From NCBI RefSeq assembly GCF_900111295.1, contig NZ_FOGT01000007.1, positions 124,001-188,000 of the forward strand: a stretch of 64,000 nt of DNA, in the 5' to 3' direction. The first letter of the stretch is position 1. Each line of letters starts with the position of its first letter. The DNA comes from Salipaludibacillus aurantiacus (GTDB lineage: Bacteria > Bacillota > Bacilli > Bacillales > Salisediminibacteriaceae). The translations under genes were made by a program, and so were the position numbers. The notes beneath the pieces were generated by a model. That model worked only from the letters and a program-made list of their open reading frames with translations, ran no database searches and was not told where the DNA came from. Positions 33,770 to 42,835 of this stretch are shown one piece after another.

Positions 33770-34549
33770 TTAATATTGTAGGGTAGATGCCATGTGGAAT
33801 AACGTTTCTACTTTTTCATCATCTGCTTTATCTTTTGGGTACTCAATTCGAACAGAATACTGAATATGATCCTCGACTTTCACTAAACGATGAAGAACAT
33901 ATTCACGTCCTGTAAGCCAATCATTTTGGGGTCCTTCTTCACCATAAGTTCCTTCTACTGTAAAGTAATAATCAAAAACTTCATCTAACCTAGGGTGATT
34001 TTCCAGATCAACTTCTGTAACTGTAAATGGCTCTCCTTCAGCGGTGTTGGAACTTTCGGCAATAACAAGATTCGTCTCCTTCACCTCTTCTATATCTTTT
34101 GGTGTCTCATCCCGTCCAATATATTTAAAGATATCAAATTCAAATTCTCCGTACTCATGGGCAACGATATCTTGATAACAGTCTTCAGGTATAACCCATT
34201 CCTCACGCTCTCCCCCAACTCGTTTTAAAGGAAGCTGAAGTCGGGTGTTATGCTGATCTTCACACCCTTTAAATGAGGTATCGGATATCAGCCTCGCCCC
34301 TGCAGATTCAGAAGTCGGATCTTGTCCATGAAATTCCTCCATACTAACATTTTCTCCATCGATAACATCAATAGCCATTCCTGAGGAAAATTCATATGTA
34401 GTAAACGTGTTTTCAACTTCTACTATACCTTCTTCTTGAACTTCTTCATTTTCGATTGATTCCTCTGCGTTTGATTGTTCTTCACTCGTTTGGCAACCGG
34501 CCATCACCCCTGCTGCCGCGACAATACTCAATAACCACATACATTTCAT
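33770..34549 (-). CDS. lipoprotein of unknown function
   Basis: 259 residues from ATG 34549, 8 nt after AAAGGAG; the longer frame from 34591 has no RBS. Lipobox VMAGC (Cys19), Glu-rich linker to about residue 45, then a mixed domain with two further Cys (KGCEDQHN, PEDCYQD) that may form a disulphide. Highly acidic. I do not recognise a family. Same strand and same style as the lipoprotein at 32496. Confidence 0.7.
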   Translation of the reverse strand: MKCMWLLSIVAAAGVMAGCQTSEEQSNAEESIENEEVQEEGIVEVENTFTTYEFSSGMAIDVIDGENVSMEEFHGQDPTSESAGARLISDTSFKGCEDQHNTRLQLPLKRVGGEREEWVIPEDCYQDIVAHEYGEFEFDIFKYIGRDETPKDIEEVKETNLVIAESSNTAEGEPFTVTEVDLENHPRLDEVFDYYFTVEGTYGEEGPQNDWLTGREYVLHRLVKVEDHIQYSVRIEYPKDKADDEKVETLFHMASTLQY

Positions 34550-34774
34550 AATCAATACTCCTTTTCTAGATGACCAAATATAGGCGCTCACAGCGCTAGT
34601 TTTTATTAATAGTTTTACCTTTAAGTAATAAACAACATCTATAGATGAGAATCAATTTGAATTGATAACTTTGCAAAAAAGCCCTTTTAACAAACAGGAT
34701 TTAGTCCCTCCTATTCACATTGGAGCTAAAAAACCATTATCCAACAAATTAGAAATTACTTTCTTTATTGCTTT

Positions 34775-34862
34775 TGCCAAAAATAAATTTGAAACCCTTT
34801 GCAAAAATTCCTTACTTAATTTCCGGTAAAAATTATACCATAAAAATAACGGCTCCATAATT
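34775..34862. repeat. ~80-bp element, copy B
   Basis: See copy A at 33252-33330; similarity ends at TAACGGCTCCATA in both. Confidence 0.6.
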
Positions 34863-34892
34863 TATAATACAAAAAATTGATATTGATCCTAA

Positions 34893-35175
34893 TTTAACCA
34901 TTATCACGGAAAGTTAAATGAAAGACTAAATACCATCTCAACTTTTCGTAAGGCTTTAAAAGATGCAGTTAACGTAGAATTCCAAAATCGTATAAGAGAT
35001 GGTTTAAAGGTAAGCCTAGGGTATATGAGAAAATAATGGGATAAATACGATAAAGATTTATAGGCGATAGATCGGGAAGTTTTCCACTTAAATTGGTGAG
35101 GTTGAGGGAGATAATCCTCCCCGTGAAACAATTGAACAATATGTAAAAGAGAATCTAAATTCTTATATTGAATAA
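34893..35175 (+). pseudogene. decayed gene, C-terminal remnant
   Basis: Frame 1 reads FNHYHGKLNERLNTISTF then RKALKDAVNVEFQNRIRDGL before TAA. After at least one more break the frame GEVEGDNPPRETIEQYVKEN runs to a TAA at 35175. Text is protein-like in pieces but interrupted by stops in every frame and has no start. The family is not recognised. The rest of the 34550-35325 gap holds copy B and no gene. Confidence 0.5.
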
Positions 35176-35325
35176 TTTAATTCTTGAACAATCTCATTCA
35201 GCATTTAAATTGAAAACAATACGCTCTTGCTACATATCCTCTTTTTTCTGTAATTGAAGGTTTAAACATTACTGCTTTTCAAGAATACGAAATAAAAACA
35301 AAATTGAAACAAACGCAAAGATATA

Positions 35326-35365
35326 AAAAGAGCATCCTGCTTCAACTGCCAGGATGCTCTTTTCT
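35326..35365. terminator. terminator of the alkaline phosphatase gene
   Basis: AAAAGAGCATCCTG and CAGGATGCTCTTTT pair perfectly around 10 nt. Confidence 0.85.
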
Positions 35366-35369
35366 TTAG

Positions 35370-36833
35370 TTAGGCTTCATATAATCTTCTTGTTTTACGT
35401 AAGTAAATTAATATTCCGCCTGACATAAAGGCTACTAACAAACCGGCAAGTGCAAATGCAGGATTAGAGGTCGCTGTATCCGGCAATGCACCGCCTTCAG
35501 CCTCTTCCTGAGAACTTACTGATGCATCATATGGATCAAAATCAATACCCATCGCTTCAGCCATTAAGAATGGAACTTCTGTGTTATCCAGGAAACCATT
35601 GAATTTTTCTGAGTGAGGGCCATAGGCATACAACGGGACGTCTACTCCCGTATGGGCATCGCTTGAATAACCTATATAAGCACGCTCACTGATCACCTGG
35701 TTTATTGCTATGTGTGCTTCTTCAGATTCCTGAATTAGTGTTATTTCTTCGTCAGTAAGATCAATGCCAGCATAATTTTGAACCACTTTTGCTACGTTAT
35801 CTCTGTTCTCATTTAACTGGTCTGCCATATAAGATCCAGTAGCTGTCACATCATGTAAAATGTCTATATTTAGATTATACTCATCATACCCGCCTACCGA
35901 CATTCCGCCTGTATCGTGGTCACCAGCGATAACGACAAGTGTATTTCCATCCTCTTTTGCAAAATCAACAGCAGTTTCGACAGCTTTTTCAAAAGCTTCC
36001 GTATCTGTCATTGCCCAGGCAGAATCATGTTCATGGCCTGCCCAGTCAATCTGGCTTCCTTCCACCATTAAAAAGAATCCGTCCTCATTCAAACTTAACG
36101 ATTGAATGGCCGCGTCAGTCATCTCTGCAAGACTTGGTTCGTCTGTTTCTCCTCTGTCAAGCTCGGGAGCCATCGCATCATCCGCAAACAAACCAAGAAG
36201 TTTATCATTATTTTCACTATTTAATAACTCATCGCGGTTTTCTATAAATTCATACCCCAATTCAATTGCTTCATTAAGTAAATGGGAATTGGCTTCGCCG
36301 CCCTCCTCTTCAGGCAGAAAATAATCTTTACCTCCTCCAAGGAGAACGTCTACTTCCCCGATAAACTGAGCCGCAATGTCGGCTTGATTAGCCCGAGTGG
36401 GCACACTGGCTGCAAACGCTCCTGGAGTCGCATGGCTGATCGTAGAAGTAGCGACTAAACCAGATGACTTTCCATGCTGAGTGGAAGCTTTTAAAATAGA
36501 TTGAAGTTCATTTCCATCAGGATCAATACCCATCATATCATTATTAGTTTTTACCCCAGTAGCCATAGCTGTACCTGCAGCTGCAGAATCTGTTACTTCA
36601 TTGTCAGCCGAAGTAGTCTGCATTAAACCTACTAACAATTCATCAAAAATTGTCTCTTCTCCTTTATAATGCCGGTAATTTGTCGCATAAGACGCTGAAA
36701 AGCCATCTGGTATCAGGAAAATAACATTTTCAACGTCTTCAGAATGGGCCCCCGCCTCTGCGGAAGAGACATTCATTCCTGTCATTGATACTAATAAGGA
36801 TACGCTTAAAAGAGATGATAAAACTTTTTTCAT
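35370..36833 (-). CDS. cell-wall-anchored alkaline phosphatase (LPxTA sorting signal)
   Basis: 487 residues. Signal peptide (about 1-27); PhoA-type domain with FLIPDGF (metal Asp), the nucleophile Ser in TDSAAAGTAMATG (about residue 83), the metal-binding GSQIDWAGHEHD and GDHDTGGM motifs, and SSDAHTGVDVPLYAYGP. It releases phosphate from organic monoesters outside the cell. The C-terminus is unusual for secreted Bacillus phosphatases: LPDTA (450-454), a hydrophobic stretch and a positive tail (RKTRR). This is a sorting signal of the LPxTA type favoured by class D sortases, one of which is encoded at 59153. The RBS GAGGAGG is close upstream. Confidence 0.9.
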   Translation of the reverse strand: MKKVLSSLLSVSLLVSMTGMNVSSAEAGAHSEDVENVIFLIPDGFSASYATNYRHYKGEETIFDELLVGLMQTTSADNEVTDSAAAGTAMATGVKTNNDMMGIDPDGNELQSILKASTQHGKSSGLVATSTISHATPGAFAASVPTRANQADIAAQFIGEVDVLLGGGKDYFLPEEEGGEANSHLLNEAIELGYEFIENRDELLNSENNDKLLGLFADDAMAPELDRGETDEPSLAEMTDAAIQSLSLNEDGFFLMVEGSQIDWAGHEHDSAWAMTDTEAFEKAVETAVDFAKEDGNTLVVIAGDHDTGGMSVGGYDEYNLNIDILHDVTATGSYMADQLNENRDNVAKVVQNYAGIDLTDEEITLIQESEEAHIAINQVISERAYIGYSSDAHTGVDVPLYAYGPHSEKFNGFLDNTEVPFLMAEAMGIDFDPYDASVSSQEEAEGGALPDTATSNPAFALAGLLVAFMSGGILIYLRKTRRLYEA

Positions 36834-37560
36834 TTCTTATTCCTCCTCGTATAATGGATTAGAACTTAAATAGGTTTTCCTCCTTCAGATAAAATTAGCT
36901 CTTTAGAAGAACCACTTAAACTCTTCTTTTTTTACATAAATTTACCTTTCTGTTTATATAAAACCAATCTTCTGCACTAATGGTCATCAAAAGGCGTCGA
37001 AAAAATATAAAGTAAATATAATATGATGGGTAAATTTGTCACCCTAACCAACGTTTATTAATACAAACTCCACTCAATTAGAAAATTAAGAGAAACTAAT
37101 TACCTAATCACCTGTAATTGTATGTCTTCTAAAACTCTGAAAACTTATTTAAATTCCTTTTATTTATTGAAATTAATTTTATGATCATCTGTTTATCCGG
37201 GACTATTAAATAGAATAAATCTATGTTTTTTGTAGAGAAAAAAAATAAGTATGTATTATATATTGATGTAACAATTACTAATAAAAATAAAATCACAACC
37301 ATTTTACATTGGAAGAAGCACCTGAATAATCAGGTGCTCAGATTGACGAGGAACCCTTTATAAAAAATGAGGGATTCTTTTTTACTTAACCACGAGTGGC
37401 AGCGTGTTTTCATATAAAAATATTATATTTGGACCTACTAAAAACGTAGTAGACAGCAATTCCTAAAATAAATTATTTGTGTAAAAAAGGTTTGGTAAGG
37501 AGGGCAAGTTGGCAAAGGAAATTACCATAAGCTTTAAAATGCTTTAATAACTTTAAGGAG
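36834..37560. other. divergent intergenic, no gene; one hairpin
   Basis: Very AT-rich. AGCACCTGA and TCAGGTGCT (37317-37338) form a perfect hairpin without a T run. No coding signal and no clear Pho box recognised. Confidence 0.4.
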
Positions 37561-37570
37561 GAGATTTCAG

Positions 37571-37960
37571 ATGGCACATAACCAATCCAGTCAAAATAAC
37601 TCAAATGAAAAAATGAGTCGTGAAGAAGCTGCAAAAAAAGGTGGAGAAGAAAACGCCAGACAGCATGATAGTGAGCACTTTGCAGAGATTGGTGAAAAGG
37701 GCGGCAGAAACTCTTCTGGAAACCAATATACGGCCAGCAGCAGTACTAGTTCAAACAGCAGTAATTCTAATAACTCCAATAGCAGTAACAGCACAAGCAA
37801 CCAAAACAACAGCTCAGATGGAACAATGAGTCGTGAAGAAGCTGGAAGAATAGGCGGCGAACAAACGAGCAAAAATAAAGATAAAGAGTTTTACCAGGAA
37901 ATCGGGCAAAAAGGCGGTAAAAACTCTTCAGGCAACCAGTATACAAATGACAGCAATTAA
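37571..37960 (+). CDS. KGG-repeat stress protein (YciG/GsiB-like)
   Basis: 129 residues, hydrophilic throughout, no Cys. Two copies of the KGG unit (MSREEAAKKGGEEN...FAEIGEKGGRNSSGNQY at 15-58 and MSREEAGRIGGEQT...FYQEIGQKGGKNSSGNQY at 88-125) flank a Ser/Asn/Thr linker. Such proteins accumulate under desiccation, salt or general stress and are often SigB-controlled; I do not see a convincing SigB promoter here. AAGGAGG lies 9 nt before the start. Confidence 0.85.
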   Translation: MAHNQSSQNNSNEKMSREEAAKKGGEENARQHDSEHFAEIGEKGGRNSSGNQYTASSSTSSNSSNSNNSNSSNSTSNQNNSSDGTMSREEAGRIGGEQTSKNKDKEFYQEIGQKGGKNSSGNQYTNDSN

Positions 37961-38130
37961 TATTCCTCGTTCTCAGAAAGAGGTGGAAGGCTAAACACAC
38001 TAAAGAAGCAGAAAAACCGCCCGAATAAAGAAAAAAAAAGAAGAAGATATGGATGTCGAACCCCAGCGTGAGACAGCGCAGAACAAAAGAGGAAAAGAAG
38101 AAGATCCAGACGATAACGAATAGCGTTTGA

Positions 38131-38158
38131 AACCCGGCCAAAGCGGCCGGTTTTTTTC
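38131..38158 (+). terminator. terminator after the KGG protein region
   Basis: CCGGCC and GGCCGG around AAAGC, followed by seven T. Between 37961 and here lie two short broken frames (text HTKEAEKPPE and a 24-codon ATG frame at 38049), likely the remains of a small gene. Confidence 0.7.
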
Positions 38159-38218
38159 TGGATAAACCTCGTTTTATAATATTGATATAAATGTGCAGGC
38201 GGATGCCCATTTCCCTAG

Positions 38219-38497
38219 GTGGTGAAAATCGACTATGGCTTGGCAAAGGATTTTTTAAGAGGGCACCCCTCAAAGAAAGTTCCCACCGTTCCAGAAATTC
38301 CTGAAGCATTCCAAAGGAGTAAAGAAGTAGAACCTCCAGGGCTCAGAATTAAGAAATTTACTTTTCACCATACGTTAAAGACACCACACATAATCCTTGA
38401 AAATGTTGTTCTTGTAAGGAAACGGGAATTTAAGGAAATGAGGCTTTTTATCCTGTACAGCTCTGTGATTAAGAGAGCAGGCATTTTGATTATTTAA
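38219..38497 (+). CDS. possible small protein, 92 aa, unrecognised
   Basis: GTG start at 38219 or 38222 with only a weak RBS. Basic product, no motif. Codon choice is plausible but nothing else supports it. Confidence 0.25.
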   Translation: MVKIDYGLAKDFLRGHPSKKVPTVPEIPEAFQRSKEVEPPGLRIKKFTFHHTLKTPHIILENVVLVRKREFKEMRLFILYSSVIKRAGILII

Positions 38498-38546
38498 CAC
38501 TTTGGTTTATCGGACAGTGTCAGTTTTGATAAGGAGGTTGTGTATC

Positions 38547-38729
38547 ATGAGCTATACGCATGAGGAGCTCACAAAAAGATTAGAAGAAAGAATAACCCAT
38601 TCAAAAAAAGGGAGATTAAACATCATTAATAAGGAAATTCCTTTTCAGGAAGGCCGCGCCGGTTTAGATCCGAGAGTGAAAAGATTTCTTACAAACGAGG
38701 CCGATCCGAATATAAGACGTCCGATCTAA
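38547..38729 (+). CDS. small protein, 60 aa, function unknown
   Basis: ATG 38547 is 9 nt after AAGGAGG; the longer frame from 38502 lacks an RBS. Hydrophilic product: helical MSYTHEELTKRLEERITHSK then a Pro/Arg-rich tail. No known motif, no Cys, no signal peptide. The strong RBS makes it credible. Confidence 0.6.
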   Translation: MSYTHEELTKRLEERITHSKKGRLNIINKEIPFQEGRAGLDPRVKRFLTNEADPNIRRPI

Positions 38730-38802
38730 ATCGATGACCTTGAGTTTATTAAGGCTGTTTCCATATATAAAAGTCTTAAAATTAATCCCACTAAAATAAT
38801 AA

Positions 38803-38866
38803 GACACACCTCCTGACGAACTGACTCCACAATTTGTCCATACCTATAAGAATCATTTTGTTCGCA
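38803..38866 (+). pseudogene. duplicated fragment of the SEC-C protein gene
   Basis: About 62 bp match 41711-41773 with four or five differences. The text corresponds to DTPPDELTPQFVHTYKNHF of the SEC-C protein. It has no start or continuation. Confidence 0.75.
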
Positions 38867-38969
38867 GGTTATGTAACTATTTCGGGAACGATAATTCATC
38901 TCCAGGTCCCCTGTTTTTCATATAATAAGTTTAATGGTGTAAATATTTCTGGGGGGAGGGGATTCAGCT

Positions 38970-39122
38970 ATGCCATATTATAATCTCAAACGCATATGGA
39001 CGCCTTTGGAGTTTGTCGGGGTGAAGATTTACAAAGATCAAGAAAGCAATAAATATTTCAGAAAGAATCGTACAGGTCAGTATAAAAGTGTAGGAAGTCC
39101 TCCTCGTAGAAATGATAGTTAA
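38970..39122 (+). CDS. small basic protein, 50 aa, function unknown
   Basis: ATG 38970 follows GGGGGAGGGG by 9 nt. The product is rich in Lys, Arg, Tyr and aromatic residues (PYYNLKRIWTPLEF, KYFRKNRTGQYKSVG). It has its own terminator 13 bp downstream. No family recognised. Confidence 0.6.
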   Translation: MPYYNLKRIWTPLEFVGVKIYKDQESNKYFRKNRTGQYKSVGSPPRRNDS

Positions 39123-39134
39123 GAAAAGAATTAA

Positions 39135-39168
39135 GAGGCATTCCGCTTATCGAATGCCTTTTTTATTA
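39135..39168 (+). terminator. terminator of the 50-aa protein gene
   Basis: AGGCATTC and GAATGCCT around 9 nt, then TTTTTTATT. Confidence 0.8.
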
Positions 39169-39263
39169 TTACGTTTCTATTTAGCCCCTTCGCCGAAACA
39201 ACTAAATTTCAAAGCTTACCTGCCAAAAAATTTATTTATCAGTTTCTATGGTTAAAACCCTCA

Positions 39264-39782
39264 TTAAAACAACTCCTCCCTCTTTTCCCTCAATTTCTTA
39301 AGAGCGGTTTTCCGCCATGTTTTGACGGTGGTGACGGAGACGCCGAATTTATCGGCGATTTCCTGTGGTTTATGACCGTGAAAGAGTGCTTCTCGCACCC
39401 AGTCTTTTTCCCTTGTCGTTAGACTAGTCCGTTCGAGCCAGTCATAGAGAATCACCCGCTCCTCCTCATTGAACACGATGCCGGGGCAAGTCTCTCCCAT
39501 CTGCATCGGTTCCACAGGCACGTTGTTCGTCTGCCAGCGTTCTTTTTTCTCAAGCGACTGCTGGATGCGGCCGTATACATAGCTTTTAGCGTAAGCCGGA
39601 AATGCGCCGAGCTCACCATCATGACGCATCCATGCTTCATATAACGCAATCCTAGCTGTCTGAATATAATCCTCTTTATCACTGCCCAGATTCCACCTGC
39701 GGATCAGGCCGTAAATCATAGGCTCAAACTGTTTACAAATCTCCTCAAATTCCACATCTTTCTGATACTCGATTTTCTCCAA
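39264..39782 (-). CDS. sigma-70 family RNA polymerase sigma factor
   Basis: 172 residues. Region 2 (about 12-80): FEPMIYGLIRRW, then DYIQTARIALYEAW, the core-binding and -10 recognition part. Region 4 (about 115-170): LTTREKDWVREALFHGHKPQEIADKFGVSVTTVKTWRKTALKKL with its HTH. No anti-sigma gene adjoins. The specificity is unknown; the lack of region 1 and 3 puts it among ECF-like or SigO/ComX-like factors. The nearby comK gene makes a link to competence tempting but unproved. Confidence 0.85.
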   Translation of the reverse strand: MEKIEYQKDVEFEEICKQFEPMIYGLIRRWNLGSDKEDYIQTARIALYEAWMRHDGELGAFPAYAKSYVYGRIQQSLEKKERWQTNNVPVEPMQMGETCPGIVFNEEERVILYDWLERTSLTTREKDWVREALFHGHKPQEIADKFGVSVTTVKTWRKTALKKLREKREELF

Positions 39783-40040
39783 GGGATGTCTCCTGCTTGG
39801 AAGCGCGCTTCCGCTTATTCCGCGGTAAGTTCAGTTTAAAAGCTGCATTACAATCGAGCGAATCACCGTTCTTCGCGTTTCCCTCAGTGAAATGTCACGT
39901 ACCAGCAGGGGAAATATGGATTTTGTTCTAAGGATATAAGATAAAAGGTGGGAATTTTTATGTACAGCCTCTCCTCCTTTTTTGATTTACTATTGTACTT
40001 ATTTAGTGAATTAATAAATTGAAAACTGCGAGGGATAAAA

Positions 40041-40433
40041 ATGAATAAATTTAAACGAGTTTACATTAAAGAAGAGCTAGTGGCACTGACTGGAGATCAC
40101 AGGTCGGCTATTATTCTGAACCAGTTGATCTACTGGTCCGAGCGTGTAAGGGATATTGAAGAGTTTATCGAGGAGGAAAAGCACCGGGACGGTTGTAGCC
40201 GGGAACTGACAAAAGGCTGGTTTGCCAAAACTTCGGAGGAGCTTGCGAAAGAAACATTAACACATATGGCCCCGGCCACAATGCGCCGCTATTTAAAAAA
40301 ATTAGTTATAGGCGGGTGGCTGAATGAACGCCCCAATCCTATTGACAAACGGGACCACACGAAGCAGTACAGAGTGAGCATTGCCAACATCCAAAAGGAT
40401 CTGCAAAAATTAGGTTACACTTTACAAGACTAA
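40041..40433 (+). CDS. putative winged-helix DNA-binding protein
   Basis: 130 residues. MNKFKRVYIKEELVALTGDHRSAIILNQLIYW (split: strand, then helix) is the N-terminal pattern of phage and plasmid replication-initiator-like or DnaD-associated wHTH proteins. A second helix-turn-helix-like part reads MAPATMRRYLKKLVIGGWL. A repressor or replication-associated role is plausible. No phage genes surround it. RBS is modest (GAGGG 7 nt before ATG). Confidence 0.55.
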   Translation: MNKFKRVYIKEELVALTGDHRSAIILNQLIYWSERVRDIEEFIEEEKHRDGCSRELTKGWFAKTSEELAKETLTHMAPATMRRYLKKLVIGGWLNERPNPIDKRDHTKQYRVSIANIQKDLQKLGYTLQD

Positions 40434-40868
40434 CAAGGCGGCTGTTACACCCCTTTAGTGAACACAAAACGCCGCTCCAATCGGTACAAAAGTCACGAAT
40501 TGTCAAGATTACTTTCCTATATTTTTAGCAAAATACGAACAGAATATGACAATTTAACCATATTTTCTAAATTAAGAGTGTATCATTTATACTTTTGTTA
40601 TATAATTTTTTTGATTAATAGTCGCATGGAAATGTGGGAAGTGTGATGTCCGGCACAGGCGTGAGTCAGTAGCTTCCGCACTACGATTCTCCTGCCCAGG
40701 AATGTGGGTTGGACATTGTCTGCTTCTCTCACAAAGATCAAAGTTTCCTATAACTTCAATCTTCCAGTAATATGACAAAAAAGGTCGTGGTCGTCAATCA
40801 ATGTTTTCGAATTAGTTGTGAATTTGCTATTTTGTAAGCGGTATATAATTTAAATTGAGAGGAAATAG
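40434..40868. other. intergenic with a possible structured element
   Basis: No convincing gene. At 40638-40726 nested pairings are possible: GAAG/CTTC, ATGTCC (40646-40651) with GGACAT (40711-40716), and GGCA..GG with CCTGCC. The segment is more GC-rich than its surroundings. It could be a small RNA or leftover sequence. AT-rich stretches on both sides. Confidence 0.3.
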
Positions 40869-41351
40869 ATGATGAAAGAGAAATTATACAAAAATTATTT
40901 AATACATTCAAAGACGCTTGCTATTTTACCTTCAAAACAACTAGGTTTCGACTCCATTGTACTAGAAGCAGACAGGGAAATCCCTGTAAGGCGGACGGCA
41001 ATCCAAATTATCGACGATACGTGTATCGACGGCTTGTCAACTTACCAGGGAAGACGGAGAGCTGTAGCAAAAATTTTAAAAGCTTTTCAGAAACTCCCAA
41101 TTATTTTAAACGAAAAGGAGAGAATTATAACCTTCCCCACAGTCTCTCCTGAGAACATGGAGTGCGTCTGGATCTGTTTTAATAATGTATCCAGCTACAC
41201 TCCTTCACCCAGCGATGAGGACACTACTTCAATAACCTTTTATAATGGTAAGCTCTTGAATGTTCCTGTAAAATACCACGTCATTCACCGGCAGATGGGC
41301 CGGGGGGCAAAACTGTATTACTACTGCTTCCGCCCGCCCTTTGGAGCCTGA
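40869..41351 (+). CDS. comK: ComK-family competence transcription factor
   Basis: 160 residues. Conserved ComK text: NYLIHSKTLAILPSK at the N-terminus, STYQGRRRAVAKIL (the Bacillus protein has SSYEGRKAG), then the IITFPTVSPENMECVWI and VSSYTPSPSDE block and VTFNG-like ITFYNGKLL. ComK switches on DNA uptake genes by binding paired AT boxes in the minor groove. Two ATGs are adjacent (40869/40872); GAGAGG lies 6-9 nt upstream. Whether the strain is competent cannot be told from here. Confidence 0.88.
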   Translation: MMKEKLYKNYLIHSKTLAILPSKQLGFDSIVLEADREIPVRRTAIQIIDDTCIDGLSTYQGRRRAVAKILKAFQKLPIILNEKERIITFPTVSPENMECVWICFNNVSSYTPSPSDEDTTSITFYNGKLLNVPVKYHVIHRQMGRGAKLYYYCFRPPFGA

Positions 41352-41575
41352 AAAACAGTATTTTTAAAACCTGTTAAACCACTTGCCATTGAAGGTGAGT
41401 GGTTATTTTAGATGGAGATGCTATGAGCTAAAATTACTGCTAAACAACTCATTTTCATCGAAAAGACCAGCGTGTGCACTGCCCACATTCACTCAAAATC
41501 CCCATTTTTGCTGGTACCATACCGTCCTGCCTCTGTTACAATAGACACAAGTAAAGTTTAAAAGAAAAGAGGGAT

Positions 41576-42301
41576 ATGATGGCTCGGTTAACTGAGTATG
41601 TGATTGCCTTAACCCATCTCTACGGACTCGTTCATAAACACAAGGTCGTGGAGATTTATAATAAACACCATGAAAGTGAGGCGGCTGCAGAAGATATTGA
41701 GAAACTGTATGACACGCCTCCTGACGAACTGACTCCGCAATTTGTCCATACCTATAAAAACCATTTTGTTCATGAAGCGATTATGGAGTTCGGTGAATTT
41801 GAAGATCATCTTGCTCAGCGGAAGGGCAAGCCGTATTACATCCCAAATCGGACAGAATTGCTGAAATATACTGATGATATGTACCTTGAAAGAACTGCGC
41901 CATTCTACAAACTGCTGACGTATTTAACATCCCGTTACTTTAAGAAAGATAAAGAAAAAGCTTATGAATTAGCCGATGAGATTCAGGCCATCTGTCACGC
42001 GGGTTTCAGCACGAACACGATCTTCGATACCATTGCAATCTATGGAGTTGAATTCAAAGATGAGAAAGAGGTAAACAAACTGGTTCCCCTCATTTTAGAT
42101 CTGGCTAACCACACACGGTTATGGGAAAACAACGGATTTACCCCGCATGAACTATCCGAGTCTTCCGAGAAACCAAACTTAATGCCGCTTCCGTTGATGA
42201 AAGACAGCGTCTCTACGGCTGGTCCTAGTGAAAAAGCCGGCCGGAATGATCCTTGTCCATGCGGCAGCGGCAAAAAATATAAAAAATGCTGTCTGAATTA
42301 A
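41576..42301 (+). CDS. SEC-C motif protein
   Basis: 241 residues. A helical domain (about 1-190, PPDELTPQFVHTYKNHFVHEA, ERTAPFYKLLTYL) is followed by the C-terminal zinc-binding SEC-C motif NDPCPCGSGKKYKKCC, as on SecA tails. Stand-alone SEC-C proteins are common in bacilli; function is not settled. Part of this gene is duplicated as a fragment at 38803. Good terminator downstream. Confidence 0.85.
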   Translation: MMARLTEYVIALTHLYGLVHKHKVVEIYNKHHESEAAAEDIEKLYDTPPDELTPQFVHTYKNHFVHEAIMEFGEFEDHLAQRKGKPYYIPNRTELLKYTDDMYLERTAPFYKLLTYLTSRYFKKDKEKAYELADEIQAICHAGFSTNTIFDTIAIYGVEFKDEKEVNKLVPLILDLANHTRLWENNGFTPHELSESSEKPNLMPLPLMKDSVSTAGPSEKAGRNDPCPCGSGKKYKKCCLN

Positions 42302-42352
42302 TATCGCCCGCTGATTTAGAAAGCATGTAGAAAATGTATGATGATTGAAGTT

Positions 42353-42401
42353 ATCCTCAAAGGTACGCAAAATATATTTGCCTACCTTTGAGGATTTTTT
42401 C
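42353..42401 (+). terminator. terminator of the SEC-C gene
   Basis: ATCCTCAAAGGTA pairs with TACCTTTGAGGAT; TTTTTT follows. An inner GCAAA/TTTGC pair extends it. Confidence 0.85.
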
Positions 42402-42505
42402 TGTTTTAAAAAAGGGGTGGAAATGAGTGGTCCAGAAGAAAACGGTTTATGTTTGTCCAGAAAATGAACTTTTCCTTAAAATGCTCACTAACTGAGCAAA
42501 ACAAA

Positions 42506-42699
42506 TTTGTTTCAGAGTTCTGCATTCCAATTGCGATGATCTGCGCCATTATTGGCATTGTTGTATCACCTCAATCCATTGCTATTGCCACCGTCAGTTA
42601 GGCAGAGAATCCGAATTAACCAAAATGACACTGAAGTATAGCTTTGTCCTCGTACTGTTTGTATGTATATGGACTTTTATCTTGTCGTTGTTTATCTAA
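42506..42699 (+). pseudogene. C-terminal remnant of an L-lactate permease gene
   Basis: Frame 1 reads IPIAMICAIIGIVVSPQSIAIATVS then stops. After a frame change, GRESELTKMTLKYSFVLVLF then VCIWTFILSLFI. This is the end of the LctP family (ISPQSIAIAT ... ESELxxxTLKxS). There is no upstream part, so only the tail survives. The stem GGGTAGC/GCTACCC at about 42740-42772 follows. Confidence 0.8.
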
Positions 42700-42835
42700 C
42701 TTAGCAGATTTTCATCTTAGATTGATAAATTAGCAGGCTGGGTAGCTTACTGATTTAGTTATCAGCAGGCTACCCGCCCCCTTAACTCAAGACAAGAGAC
42801 ATCCCCGGGTCAATCATTTTAAAAATCACTGGCTA

